A DNA stretch of 6,712 bases from Candidatus Bipolaricaulota bacterium (GTDB lineage Bacteria > Bipolaricaulota > Bipolaricaulia > RBG-16-55-9). Positions 1 through 6,641 of the stretch are shown here, piece after piece. The DNA is taken from NCBI GenBank assembly GCA_015487455.1, contig WFPR01000091.1, forward strand, positions 1 through 6,712, given 5' to 3'. Each line of letters opens with the position of its first letter. Position 1 is the first letter of the stretch. The notes below the pieces were generated by a model that was not told where the DNA came from, searched no databases, and saw nothing but the letters and a program-made list of their open reading frames with translations. The translations under genes and the position numbers were made by a program.

Positions 1-509
1 TGGTGGCGCAGCTCCTCTTCGACGAGGGGGATCGGGTCTGGCACCTGCTCTCCGCGCCGGAGGTGGAGCGGAGCCGCCGGATGCGCCTGGAGGGCGCACA
101 AGCGCCCGAGGCCGAGGGGGTGCGGCTGGTGCCGGTGCCCGTGCTGCGCTGGGCGCTGCTGCCCTCGACGGTGGGGGAGCTTTTGGTGTGGGAGGACCCG
201 TATCGGGCGATCGAGCGGCAGCGAAAGCTGCAGGAGCACGAGCGGCGGGAGCTGCTCCGGGCGTTTTGGGGGCGGCTCACCCAAGCGGAGCGGCGGGTGG
301 CCGAGCTGTTGGTGCGAGAGGGCGGGACGAACGCGGAGCTGGCCCGCCGCCTGGGGCGCTCGCCCAAGACGGTGGCCAACCAGCTGCGGGCCCTCTACAC
401 GAAGTACCGGGGGACGCTGGGGCTGGAGGCTACGGGACGGGGCCCAGCGATCCGGGCGCGGCTGGTGGCGGATCTGGCCCTGCTGCTCCGCGATCGGGGG
501 GCAGCCTAG
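1..509 (+). CDS. C-terminal part of a possible CARF-HTH (CRISPR-associated, NE0113-like) regulator; 5' end outside window
   Basis: The frame is open to the left edge and ends at TAG 507-509. The GTG at 3-5 is probably an internal Val codon, so about 168 residues of a longer protein are seen (numbered here from that GTG). Residues 92-135 (about 276-407) look like a LuxR/GerE-type helix-turn-helix: LTQAERRVAELL, then NAELARRLGRSPKTVANQL with the recognition helix near 120-135. Before it, GDRVWHLL (residues 9-16) and VRLVPVPVLRW (40-50) resemble, from memory, the end of the CARF/ring-nuclease domain in NE0113-type CRISPR proteins, where DRLxHVLV is followed by an IPFxRLR-like segment. A charged helix at about 67-90 links the two parts. 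It sits 80 bases upstream of cmr1 on the same strand. Inferred role: a DNA-binding regulator that senses cyclic oligoadenylate. The HTH call is fairly firm. The CARF call is tentative, and an unrelated LuxR-type regulator is the main alternative. Confidence 0.5.
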   Translation, partial: VAQLLFDEGDRVWHLLSAPEVERSRRMRLEGAQAPEAEGVRLVPVPVLRWALLPSTVGELLVWEDPYRAIERQRKLQEHERRELLRAFWGRLTQAERRVAELLVREGGTNAELARRLGRSPKTVANQLRALYTKYRGTLGLEATGRGPAIRARLVADLALLLRDRGAA

Positions 510-589
510 GCAGGAGATGGGGCGATCGGCTCAGGAAGGGAGGATCTTTCGGCTGTAGGATGTGGGCGGGTCAAGGGGAGAAGGAGAAG
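510..589 (+). other. Short intergenic gap before cmr1
   Basis: These 80 bases separate the HTH gene from cmr1. I find no convincing promoter: TAGGAT at 556-561 could pass for a weak -10 box, but nothing like a -35 box lies at the right distance. There is no hairpin followed by a T-run, so there is no visible terminator for the upstream gene. The 3' end of the gap carries the cmr1 ribosome binding site. Read-through transcription from the upstream gene is the simplest reading. Confidence 0.5.
575..586 (+). promoter_or_regulatory. Ribosome binding site of cmr1
   Basis: The purine run GGGGAGAAGGAG precedes the ATG at 590. GGGGAG (575-580) lies 9 bases before the start and AAGGAG (581-586) lies 3 bases before it. 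The first has the better spacing. This run favours ATG 590 over the in-frame ATG at 560, which has no comparable site. Confidence 0.6.
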
Positions 590-1549
590 ATGCGCACGAA
601 GGTGGAAGTGGAAATAGAAACGCTTACACCCCTCTTCTTAGCGGGTGCGGATCCCCGTGGGACGCCAGAGCTGCGGGCGGCCTCCGTGCGGGGGGCCTTG
701 CGCTACTGGCTGCGCGCACTTCTGGGCGGGGTGCTGGGGGATCGGGATCTCGACGCTCTGAAAGGGAGGGAGGCCGAGGTCTTCGGGAGCACGAGCTGCG
801 CTTCAAGCGTTGTTGTCCGTCTGGAAGCAAAGGGAGAGTTGCCAACAGGCTCCTTTCAGCCTCTCCTCCATAATCCGCGAAAGAGGTTTCCTCTACTCGG
901 AATCAAGCCCGGCGCAACTTTGAGTCTCTCTCTTGAAGCACGGCCTCCCGCTGTGCAAGTGCCTGACCCAGCCTTTGCAGCTCTTCTGGTGTTTCTCCTC
1001 CTTGGAGGTTTGGGGAAACGATCCCGTCGGGGGTTTGGTTCTTTGGCCTTACGATCCGCTGAGGAAGGGTTTCCTTGGCATCCTAATTGCTACAAAACTG
1101 CGGGCGACTTTAAGCTAGCCCTTTCCTCTGCCCTAGAATGGGGTCAGGCGAAGGTCCAGAGCTGGCTTCAAGCAAAAGGAGTAGCAATAACCTCGCCTTC
1201 AAATAGCCCCAATTTCGCGATTCTTCACCCCTCGCATGCGAAGGTTCTCTTTTGCCAGCAAGGCTTCTCGAGATGGGAGGAAGCCATGAAAGCGTTTTGG
1301 GGGATCTTACGGTCTAACTCCTATCGAGATCAACGAGTATTTGGTTTTGCTGGCAAGCCGGGGCGACAATCGTCACCTTTACACTTGCGAATTGTAAGAA
1401 TTGGACAGGGATATCACTTGTTGCTCACGGCTTTTAGGACTCGTTTCAAGAAGGACCAGCCTGATTGGGGAGTGATGCAGAATTTCCTGAACGAGTGCCA
1501 GAAGAAGTGGAGCGGTCACTGGTGCTTTGGAGGCAGCGCAAAATGGTAG
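590..1549 (+). CDS. cmr1: Type III-B RAMP protein Cmr1
   Basis: This 319-residue protein is close to the usual length for Cmr1, a Cas7-like RAMP subunit at the head of the Cmr complex near the crRNA 3' end. The N-terminus has the family signature: TLTPLFLAGAD (residues 11-21), then ELRAASVRGALRYWLRALLG (27-46). The glycine-rich loop GGLGKRSRRGFGSL follows at 139-152. The C-terminal half keeps the conserved block from FWGILRS (236-242) to SPLHLRIV (262-269) and LLLTAF (277-282). Start ATG 590 is chosen for its ribosome binding site and because the motif then begins at the usual distance from the N-terminus. The stop TAG 1547-1549 lies inside the start of cas10, a 7-base overlap that implies translational coupling. 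From about residue 64 onward the gene is much less GC-rich than its neighbours, with more A/T-ending codons, yet the frame is unbroken and late motifs remain. I see no sign of decay. Confidence 0.93.
   Translation: MRTKVEVEIETLTPLFLAGADPRGTPELRAASVRGALRYWLRALLGGVLGDRDLDALKGREAEVFGSTSCASSVVVRLEAKGELPTGSFQPLLHNPRKRFPLLGIKPGATLSLSLEARPPAVQVPDPAFAALLVFLLLGGLGKRSRRGFGSLALRSAEEGFPWHPNCYKTAGDFKLALSSALEWGQAKVQSWLQAKGVAITSPSNSPNFAILHPSHAKVLFCQQGFSRWEEAMKAFWGILRSNSYRDQRVFGFAGKPGRQSSPLHLRIVRIGQGYHLLLTAFRTRFKKDQPDWGVMQNFLNECQKKWSGHWCFGGSAKW
781..1540. other. Low-GC island covering most of cmr1
   Basis: By hand count, 781-1080 is about 56% GC and 1081-1500 about 50%, against 70-77% in 661-780 and about 65-68% in sampled blocks of the upstream gene and cas10. 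The drop begins inside cmr1 near codon 64, and recovery occurs around the cmr1/cas10 junction. Codons in this stretch end in A or T far more often than in the rest of the operon. No repeats, integrase or insertion-sequence ends mark the edges. A recombination event that replaced part of cmr1, or relaxed codon selection, could explain it. Confidence 0.65.
1529..1533 (+). promoter_or_regulatory. Ribosome binding site of cas10/cmr2, inside cmr1
   Basis: GGAGG lies 9 bases before ATG 1543, within the last codons of cmr1. It decides the start: the frame is open further up to a TTG at 1465, but that would add 26 residues that do not fit the family N-terminus and would lengthen the overlap with cmr1. 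Confidence 0.7.
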
Positions 1550-4392
1550 AAGATCGCTGGACCCAGAAGCTCACAGCCCTCTTGCACGATCCGCCGCACA
1601 AGGCTTGGGTGCTGGGCACCCGCGTCTCGCACGGGGCGCTCGCCCGTGAGCTTCAGGAGCTGGCCTTAGGCCGGGTGGCCTCAAGAGAAGAGCAAGAGCG
1701 GGCCGAACGGGCCGATCGCATCGCCGCGGCCGCCGATCGCTTGAACCTCCCGAAGGGAACGGAAGCCTACTGGACCCAGGTGGAAGCGGTTCTCAAGCAC
1801 CCCCTCTCCGGGGGGAAGCTCGACCTGGGCCGATTTGCGGAGGACCCGAGGGAGCTCCAAGAGCGCGTTCGGGAAATCGTAGAGGGGCTCCTCAAGGGCG
1901 AGGAGGAGCCGGAGGGCCGATACCTCCGCCTCTGGCGCCTCTTGGGCGATCGGCTAAGCCACCAGCTCCCCAAGCTCGGCCCGTTGACCCTCGTAAGCCC
2001 CGCCGACACGCGCCAGCCTGACCACGCCCTCTTGCACCATCTCACCATGACGGCGGCGATCGCCGATGCGCTGCCCCGGCCCGCGTTCCTCGTCTTCTCC
2101 GTCGGCCCCGTGCAAGGGTTCATAGCCGCGGCCCGCCGCACCCAGGACCTCTGGACGGGGAGCTGGCTCCTCTCCTATCTGGCCTGGAGGGCTATGGAAG
2201 CCCTGGCCGACGAGTTCGGCCCTGATGCGATCGTGTACCCCTCCCTCCGCGGACAGCCCCTGTGCGACGTGTGGCTCATCGAGCGCAAGGGCGTCCCCGT
2301 GGAGCGGCCGACCGCGGCGGCCCTGAGCCTGGCCAGCCTGCCCAACAAATTCGTGGCCCTCCTGCCTGCCGAGGAGGCGGAACGGGCCGCCGAGCGGGCC
2401 GAGCGGGCGGTCCTCGAGGCGTGGGAGCGTCTGGCCGAAGCCGTCTATTCCGCCGTCGAGGGCTTCGCCCCGGTCGACGCGATGACCCGGGAGATCTGGG
2501 CCTCCCAGATCTCCGCCCATTGGGAGCTCTATTGGACGATCCTCCCCTGGATGGGCGCGGACCGACCGCGGGGCAAAGAGCAGGCGGAGGCGGTGATGGC
2601 CCGATATGAAGCGCTCCTCGGTCCCCCTGAGGAGTTTCGGCGCGTCTACGAGGCGCTGGAGCGGAGCGGGCAGTACGACGCCAACTGGGGAACGGTGTAC
2701 AGCCTGCTGTACGACCTGGCCGATCGGGCCTTCAACGCCCGCAAGGCCCTGAGGGCTTTCCCCCCTGCCGAGGAGCGGGGTGAGAAGTGCACCGTCTGCG
2801 GGCAGCGGGCCGCGCTGCGGGCGCGGGCCCTTCCGGCCAAGGACTTCTGGCGGGAGGCCGCCCAGCGCCGCGCCGAGCGCAATCGCTACGACCTGAAGCC
2901 GGAGGGCCGGGAGCGCCTCTGCGCCGTCTGCGCCGTGAAGCGCTTCGCTCACGAGGAAGTCCTACGCCGCGAGTTCGACCTGCACGTGGGCTTCCCGTCG
3001 ACCAGCGAGGTGGCCGCCGCGCCCTTCAAGGCCCGAGCCCTGGAGAAGCTCCGTTTAGGGGATCGAGAGGTCGAGCGCGCCCTGCGCGCTTATCTGGACT
3101 GGTTGGAACGGCAAGGCGTCCCTCGGACGGTCGCCCCGGGGGCCCTTCCTTCCCTCGAAGCCCGGGCGGGGGAGCTGTCGGGCGAGCGGCGCGAGCTGGC
3201 CCGTCGGCTGTTGGGGTTCGACGGGGAGTTCTTCCTGATAGACACCCTAACCCCGCAGCGTCTCCAGGAGGCCGTCCCCGGACTGGCTAAAACGGCTGAT
3301 CAGGCCGCGCAGGCCGTGCAGGAGGGCCGTAGGCTCCTAAGCGAGCTCCATCGGGCCTTGGGCGGCGGTCCCACCAAGTACTACGCCCTCCTCCTCATGG
3401 ACGGCGATCACATGGGCCGCTGGCTCAGCGGCACGCACAAGGAGCTGCCCAGCTTCGGCGAGCTGCTGCACCCGGAGGTCCAGGAGAAGCTGGAACAGCA
3501 CAGGGAATGGCGGGACGTGCTGGGGGCGAAGCGGCTCCTCACCCCCGCGCTGCACGCGACCGTCTCGAGCGCGCTGGCCGACTTCTCCCTCAAGCTGGTG
3601 CGCTGGATCGTGGAAGAGCGCCATAAAGGGCGGGTGGTCTACGCCGGAGGCGACGACGTGTTGGCCCTGCTCCCCCTCGAGGACGCCCTGTCGGCGGCGC
3701 GGGAGCTGCGGGCCGTCTTCAGCGGGGAGGCCGAGCTTCGTGAGGGCGATCTCATCGTGAAATTTCAGGACGATCAGGACGAGAAGATCTCCGGCTACCT
3801 GACGTGGAAGGAGAAGGATCGGCTGCTCCTGACCTTAGGGCCCCGCGCGACGGCGTCAGTGGGGCTGGCCGTGGCCCACCACCTGCACCCGCTGGATCTG
3901 GTCCTGCAGGCCGCCCGGCGGGCCGAGAGGGCGGCCAAAGAGCACTACGATCGCAATGCCCTCGCTGTGGAGGTCCTTAAGCGCTCCGGTGAGACGCTCG
4001 CCGCGGGAACCCGCTGGATGTGCAAGTCGCTGCGCCGGGACTCTGACCCCGTTCGGATCCTCCTCGACGTCTACGAGCGGCTGCGGGACGGCCGCTTGAG
4101 CATGCGGTTCCCGCAGACGGTGGCGTTGGAGGCCCCCACGCTGGCGGGGTTGCCCCCCGAGGCGCAGCAGGCGGAGCTCTCTCGGCTCCTTCGACGGCAA
4201 GCCGGGGAAGGCCTGAGTTCCAAGAACAAGAAGCGCCAAGCGCGGGAGCTGGGTGAAACGCTTGTGGCCCTGGCGCAGGCCCTGGGGGAGCCTCGCCCCG
4301 GGAGCGCGGAGGCGCCGACGAAGTCGGGCGTGGAACGGCTGGCGGACTGGCTGCTGGTCTGCGCGTTCCTGGCTCGGGGAGGGGAGGCTTGA
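1543..4392 (+). CDS. cas10: Type III-B Cas10 (Cmr2), with HD nuclease and GGDD cyclase motifs
   Basis: This 949-residue protein is the large subunit of the Cmr complex. On target RNA binding, Cas10 proteins convert ATP to cyclic oligoadenylate through the palm domain, and many cut single-stranded DNA with the HD domain. The N-terminus reads KLTALLHDPPHKAW, placing the HD pair at H15-D16, with ADRIAAAADR at 57-66. The Cmr2 block VGPVQGFIAAARRTQDLWTG is at 187-206. A zinc-finger pattern is visible as C416-x2-C419 and C460-x2-C463. The first palm carries YYALLLMDGDHMG (613-625, with D620 and D622). The second palm carries YAGGDDVLALLP (700-711, with GGDD at 702-705), followed by ASVGLAVAHHLHPL (771-784). 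A helical C-terminal domain ends the protein. Its length is at or somewhat above the usual range. All key residues are present. The stop lies two bases before the cmr3 ATG. An internal perfect hairpin is annotated separately. Confidence 0.97.
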   Translation: MVEDRWTQKLTALLHDPPHKAWVLGTRVSHGALARELQELALGRVASREEQERAERADRIAAAADRLNLPKGTEAYWTQVEAVLKHPLSGGKLDLGRFAEDPRELQERVREIVEGLLKGEEEPEGRYLRLWRLLGDRLSHQLPKLGPLTLVSPADTRQPDHALLHHLTMTAAIADALPRPAFLVFSVGPVQGFIAAARRTQDLWTGSWLLSYLAWRAMEALADEFGPDAIVYPSLRGQPLCDVWLIERKGVPVERPTAAALSLASLPNKFVALLPAEEAERAAERAERAVLEAWERLAEAVYSAVEGFAPVDAMTREIWASQISAHWELYWTILPWMGADRPRGKEQAEAVMARYEALLGPPEEFRRVYEALERSGQYDANWGTVYSLLYDLADRAFNARKALRAFPPAEERGEKCTVCGQRAALRARALPAKDFWREAAQRRAERNRYDLKPEGRERLCAVCAVKRFAHEEVLRREFDLHVGFPSTSEVAAAPFKARALEKLRLGDREVERALRAYLDWLERQGVPRTVAPGALPSLEARAGELSGERRELARRLLGFDGEFFLIDTLTPQRLQEAVPGLAKTADQAAQAVQEGRRLLSELHRALGGGPTKYYALLLMDGDHMGRWLSGTHKELPSFGELLHPEVQEKLEQHREWRDVLGAKRLLTPALHATVSSALADFSLKLVRWIVEERHKGRVVYAGGDDVLALLPLEDALSAARELRAVFSGEAELREGDLIVKFQDDQDEKISGYLTWKEKDRLLLTLGPRATASVGLAVAHHLHPLDLVLQAARRAERAAKEHYDRNALAVEVLKRSGETLAAGTRWMCKSLRRDSDPVRILLDVYERLRDGRLSMRFPQTVALEAPTLAGLPPEAQQAELSRLLRRQAGEGLSSKNKKRQARELGETLVALAQALGEPRPGSAEAPTKSGVERLADWLLVCAFLARGGEA
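2490..2514. repeat. Perfect 11-bp inverted repeat inside cas10
   Basis: GGAGATCTGGG at 2490-2500 is matched exactly by its reverse complement CCCAGATCTCC at 2504-2514, with a 3-base loop CCT. Each arm also contains the 6-base palindrome AGATCT. It lies in coding sequence for residues about 316-324, in the linker region before the zinc finger. There is no T-run after it, so it is not a standard terminator. A function is unknown and it may be chance. Confidence 0.75.
4381..4387 (+). promoter_or_regulatory. Ribosome binding site of cmr3, in the last codons of cas10
   Basis: GGGGAGG lies 7 bases before ATG 4395 but only 1 base before the alternative in-frame TTG at 4389. This favours the ATG, leaving a 2-base gap after the cas10 stop (4390-4392). 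Confidence 0.65.
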
Positions 4393-4394
4393 GG

Positions 4395-5597
4395 ATGGGG
4401 AACGAAGAGAGGTGGCAGCTCGTTTTGGAGCCCCACGACGTGCTGCTGTTCCGCGACGGGCGGCCGTTTACGGCCGGTGAGGAGACGCGGGCCCGCAGCC
4501 TCTTCCCTCCGACGCCCTTCACGGTGCAGGGGGCGATTCGAGCGCGGGTGCTCTTCTCCAGTGGGGTGAGCCCCTTGGACTACGCGAGCGAGCGTCCCAG
4601 CCCGCGCGCCCAAGAGCTGCACCGGCTCATCGGCCGACCCGGCCGGGACTACGGCCGGCTGCGCCTCCGGGGGCCGCTCCTCGTCCGCCGCGAGAAGGGG
4701 AGCTGGGTCCGCTACTTCCCGCTCCCCGCCGACCTCGTGAGGGTGAAGGACGATCGCCACGACGAGGGCGAAGCCGAGAAGAACGAGAAAGAGAAAGACC
4801 GAGAGCGCTGGGAGCTTCTCCGGCCCCTTAAGCCGGGGGAGCTTTGGATAGCGACAAATGGGGAGGGGCTGGCCCCACTGTGGGCGCGCACGACCCGACG
4901 CCTCGAGGAGGACCAGGGATGGCTGAGCGAGGAGGACTTCATCGCCTATCTGCAGGGGACCCCGCCGCGGCGGGTGCTGACGGAAGAGACGATCGTCGTG
5001 CGGGAGCCCCGCTTCGGCATCGCGCTGGAGAGGGGGACGCGGACCGCGCGCGAACGCCATCTCTACCTGGCGGAGTTCCTTCGCCTCCAAGAGGGAGTCG
5101 GCTTCTGGGTGGAGGTGGAGGGCATCCCGCCCTTCGGGCCGGAGCGGGGCTCCTTGCAGCTGGGGGGCGAGGCCCGGGCGGCCCACTATCGCGTGCTGAG
5201 GCCCGGCCTCGACGGGGCTCAGCTTATGCCCCCGAACCCACTGCCCCCGCGGTTTAAGGTGGTGCTGCTCACCCCTGCGTGGTTCGGCGGCGGCTGGCAG
5301 CCCCCAGGGGGCGATTGGAGTCGCTTCTTCACCGGATCGGTGCGGCTGATCACAGCTGGCGTCCCGCGGTATCAGGCGATAGGCGGGGCCTACGTCGACG
5401 ATCGCCGTCGTCGAGGGGACTTTCAAAAGCCCATGCGCCGCTTTGTCCCCGCCGGTAGCGTCTACTTCTTCGAGACCGAGGAGGAAGTCCGCCTCCGACC
5501 GGAGATGAGGGCCTTCACGGAGACGCCCCCAGGGGAGGCCGACTTCGGGCAGATCGGGTTCGGGCTCTTCGCCGTGGGAACGTGGGATTACGCCTGA
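4395..5597 (+). CDS. cmr3: Type III-B RAMP protein Cmr3
   Basis: This 400-residue Cas5-like subunit should pair with Cas10 at the foot of the complex and hold the crRNA 5' tag. The N-terminus is typical: LEPHDVLLFRDGRPFTAGEE (residues 11-30), then LFPPTPFTVQGAIRA (36-50). Next come GPLL (93-96) and YFPLPADLV (107-115). The C-terminal half has LLTPAWFGGGW (291-301), then LITAGVPRYQAIGGA (318-332) and KPMRRFVPAGSVYFFE (345-360). The closing glycine-rich motif is GQIGFGLFAVGTW (385-397). A very charged stretch of Asp, Glu, Lys and Arg at about 116-138 follows PADLV and is probably a surface loop or insertion. The alternative start is TTG 4389, which would overlap the cas10 stop and add two residues. 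A 60-base gap follows before cmr4, the widest spacing within the cmr genes. Confidence 0.95.
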   Translation: MGNEERWQLVLEPHDVLLFRDGRPFTAGEETRARSLFPPTPFTVQGAIRARVLFSSGVSPLDYASERPSPRAQELHRLIGRPGRDYGRLRLRGPLLVRREKGSWVRYFPLPADLVRVKDDRHDEGEAEKNEKEKDRERWELLRPLKPGELWIATNGEGLAPLWARTTRRLEEDQGWLSEEDFIAYLQGTPPRRVLTEETIVVREPRFGIALERGTRTARERHLYLAEFLRLQEGVGFWVEVEGIPPFGPERGSLQLGGEARAAHYRVLRPGLDGAQLMPPNPLPPRFKVVLLTPAWFGGGWQPPGGDWSRFFTGSVRLITAGVPRYQAIGGAYVDDRRRRGDFQKPMRRFVPAGSVYFFETEEEVRLRPEMRAFTETPPGEADFGQIGFGLFAVGTWDYA

Positions 5598-5657
5598 GGC
5601 GCAAGAAGGCCACGAGCGAGGGCGATGAGAGCGTCCAGAGCGAGGTGAGTAGAACAG
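5598..5657 (+). other. Gap between cmr3 and cmr4 with a tiny open frame
   Basis: The gap contains no hairpin terminator and no clear promoter. It continues in the same reading frame as both cmr3 and cmr4, and holds an ATG at 5625 that would encode seven residues (MRASRAR) before TGA at 5646-5648. That stop overlaps the cmr4 Shine-Dalgarno sequence. The small frame may simply be chance. Confidence 0.4.
5642..5648 (+). promoter_or_regulatory. Ribosome binding site of cmr4
   Basis: GAGGTGA is a perfect match to the anti-Shine-Dalgarno complement and lies 9 bases before ATG 5658. An in-frame TGA at 5646-5648 rules out any longer cmr4 start. Confidence 0.75.
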
Positions 5658-6641
5658 ATGTTCGATCGGGCGGCGTTGGCGTTCTTGTACACGGAGACCC
5701 CGCTTCACGCGGGGAGCGGGACGAGCTTGGGGATCGTCGATCTCCCTATCCAACGCGAGCGCTCCACGGGCTACCCCCTAATTCAAGCCTCGGGGCTTAA
5801 GGGCTGCCTGCGGGAGGTCGCGGAGCGCATCCACCGCGATCGGGATCGGAGTCGGGTGGAGGTCGTCTTCGGCCCGGAGCCGGAGTCGGGGCGAGCGAGC
5901 GATCACGCCGGGGCCCTCTCGGTGGGCGATGCACGCCTGCTGCTCTTCCCAGTGCGCTCGCTGGCCGGGGTGTGGGCCTGGGTGACGAGCCGGAACGTGT
6001 TGGCCCGCCTCAAGCGCGACGCCGAGCTGGCCGGGGTGCGGGCCGACTGGGAGCCGCTCGGGCCCGAGGACGCAGAGAATCCAAACGACAAGGAGAAAGC
6101 CTTTGTCGCGGACGGCTCGGCGGTCGTCGTCGACGGCCAGGCCGTGCTGGAGGAGTTTGCCTTCGAGGCCGTGACCAATCCGGAGGTGAGGGCCATCGCC
6201 GAATGGCTCAAGGAGAGCGCCCTTCCTCGGGGCGAGGAGTATCGCCACTGGCGGGATGCGTTGCCTCGACACCTGGTCGTACTCCCGAACACGGCCTTTC
6301 GGGACTTCGTTCTGTACTCCACGGAGGTCATCGCCCGCATCCGCATTGACGATGAGACGAAGACCGTAAGGTCAGGGGGTCTGTGGACCGAGGAGCACCT
6401 GCCCAGCGAGACGCTGCTCTACGCCACCCTCTTCGCCAGCCGACCGCGGGTCGCCAACCCGCCTTCGGACCTTCAAAGCGCCGAAGGCGTGTTGGAGTTC
6501 GTGAAGAGCTGCGTGGACGGGCGGCGACTTCAGCTGGGGGGCGACGCCACCGTCGGCCGCGGGTTCGTAAGCGTTCGCGTGCTGGAGGGCCGGTCGTCTG
6601 AATCGGGCGTGGGCGCGAGAGGAGGAGGAGGGGAATCATGA
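5658..6641 (+). CDS. cmr4: Type III-B RAMP protein Cmr4, backbone RNase subunit
   Basis: This 327-residue Cas7-like protein forms the repeated backbone of the Cmr complex and cuts target RNA at 6-base intervals. The N-terminus reads YTETPLHAGSGTSLGIVDLP (residues 11-30), followed by IQRERSTGYPLIQASGLKG. D28 aligns with the catalytic D26 of Pyrococcus furiosus Cmr4, judged from memory of that sequence. FGPEPES and GALSVGDARLLLFPVRSLAG follow, then the AWVTSRNVLARLKRD segment. Further on are RIRIDDETKTVRSGGLWTEE with HLPSE, and the glycine-rich loop LGGDATVGRGF (293-303). The last 15 or so residues are rich in Ser and Gly and look like a disordered tail. The start is fixed by the perfect ribosome binding site and an upstream in-frame stop. 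The stop TGA 6639-6641 overlaps the cmr5 ATG as ATGA, so the two are probably translationally coupled. Confidence 0.97.
   Translation: MFDRAALAFLYTETPLHAGSGTSLGIVDLPIQRERSTGYPLIQASGLKGCLREVAERIHRDRDRSRVEVVFGPEPESGRASDHAGALSVGDARLLLFPVRSLAGVWAWVTSRNVLARLKRDAELAGVRADWEPLGPEDAENPNDKEKAFVADGSAVVVDGQAVLEEFAFEAVTNPEVRAIAEWLKESALPRGEEYRHWRDALPRHLVVLPNTAFRDFVLYSTEVIARIRIDDETKTVRSGGLWTEEHLPSETLLYATLFASRPRVANPPSDLQSAEGVLEFVKSCVDGRRLQLGGDATVGRGFVSVRVLEGRSSESGVGARGGGGES
6617..6633 (+). promoter_or_regulatory. Ribosome binding site of cmr5, in the end of cmr4
   Basis: The purine run GAGAGGAGGAGGAGGGG contains several overlapping AGGAGG cores. The one at 6623-6628 is 9 bases before ATG 6638. Multiple in-register cores suggest strong initiation for cmr5. 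In cmr4 the same bases code for the Gly/Glu-rich tail. Confidence 0.65.

Noticed and set aside
560..589. Earlier ATG start for cmr1, adding 10 residues
   Set aside because: It lacks a good ribosome binding site. ATG 590 has two purine-rich cores upstream and gives a typical Cmr1 N-terminus.
1465..1542. TTG start for cas10, 26 codons upstream
   Set aside because: The Cmr2 family begins shortly before the KLxxxLHDPPHK motif, and GGAGG at 1529-1533 points to ATG 1543.
590..1549. Frameshift or decay in cmr1, suspected from its odd base composition
   Set aside because: One frame runs through from the N-terminal RAMP motif to the glycine-rich loop and the late SPLHLRIV block, at about the normal length.
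2697..2712. Short hairpin GTACAGC/GCTGTAC in cas10
   Set aside because: The stem is only 6-7 bp, in coding sequence for VYSLLY, and is expected by chance in a sequence of this size.
1954..2952. 332-codon open frame on the minus strand opposite cas10
   Set aside because: It mirrors the codons of cas10, including the Cmr2 core block and the zinc finger, and has no motif of its own.
3074..3090. 7-bp hairpin AGCGCGC/GCGCGCT with CCT loop in cas10
   Set aside because: Alternating GC runs form such stems often in GC-rich coding DNA. Sharing a CCT loop with the 2490-2514 hairpin looks coincidental.
4071..5753. 560-codon open frame on the minus strand opposite cas10 and cmr3
   Set aside because: It is a shadow of GC-rich genes on the other strand. 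The product is rich in Pro, Arg, Gly and Ala with no recognisable domain, while the + strand frames carry clear Cas10 and Cmr3 motifs.
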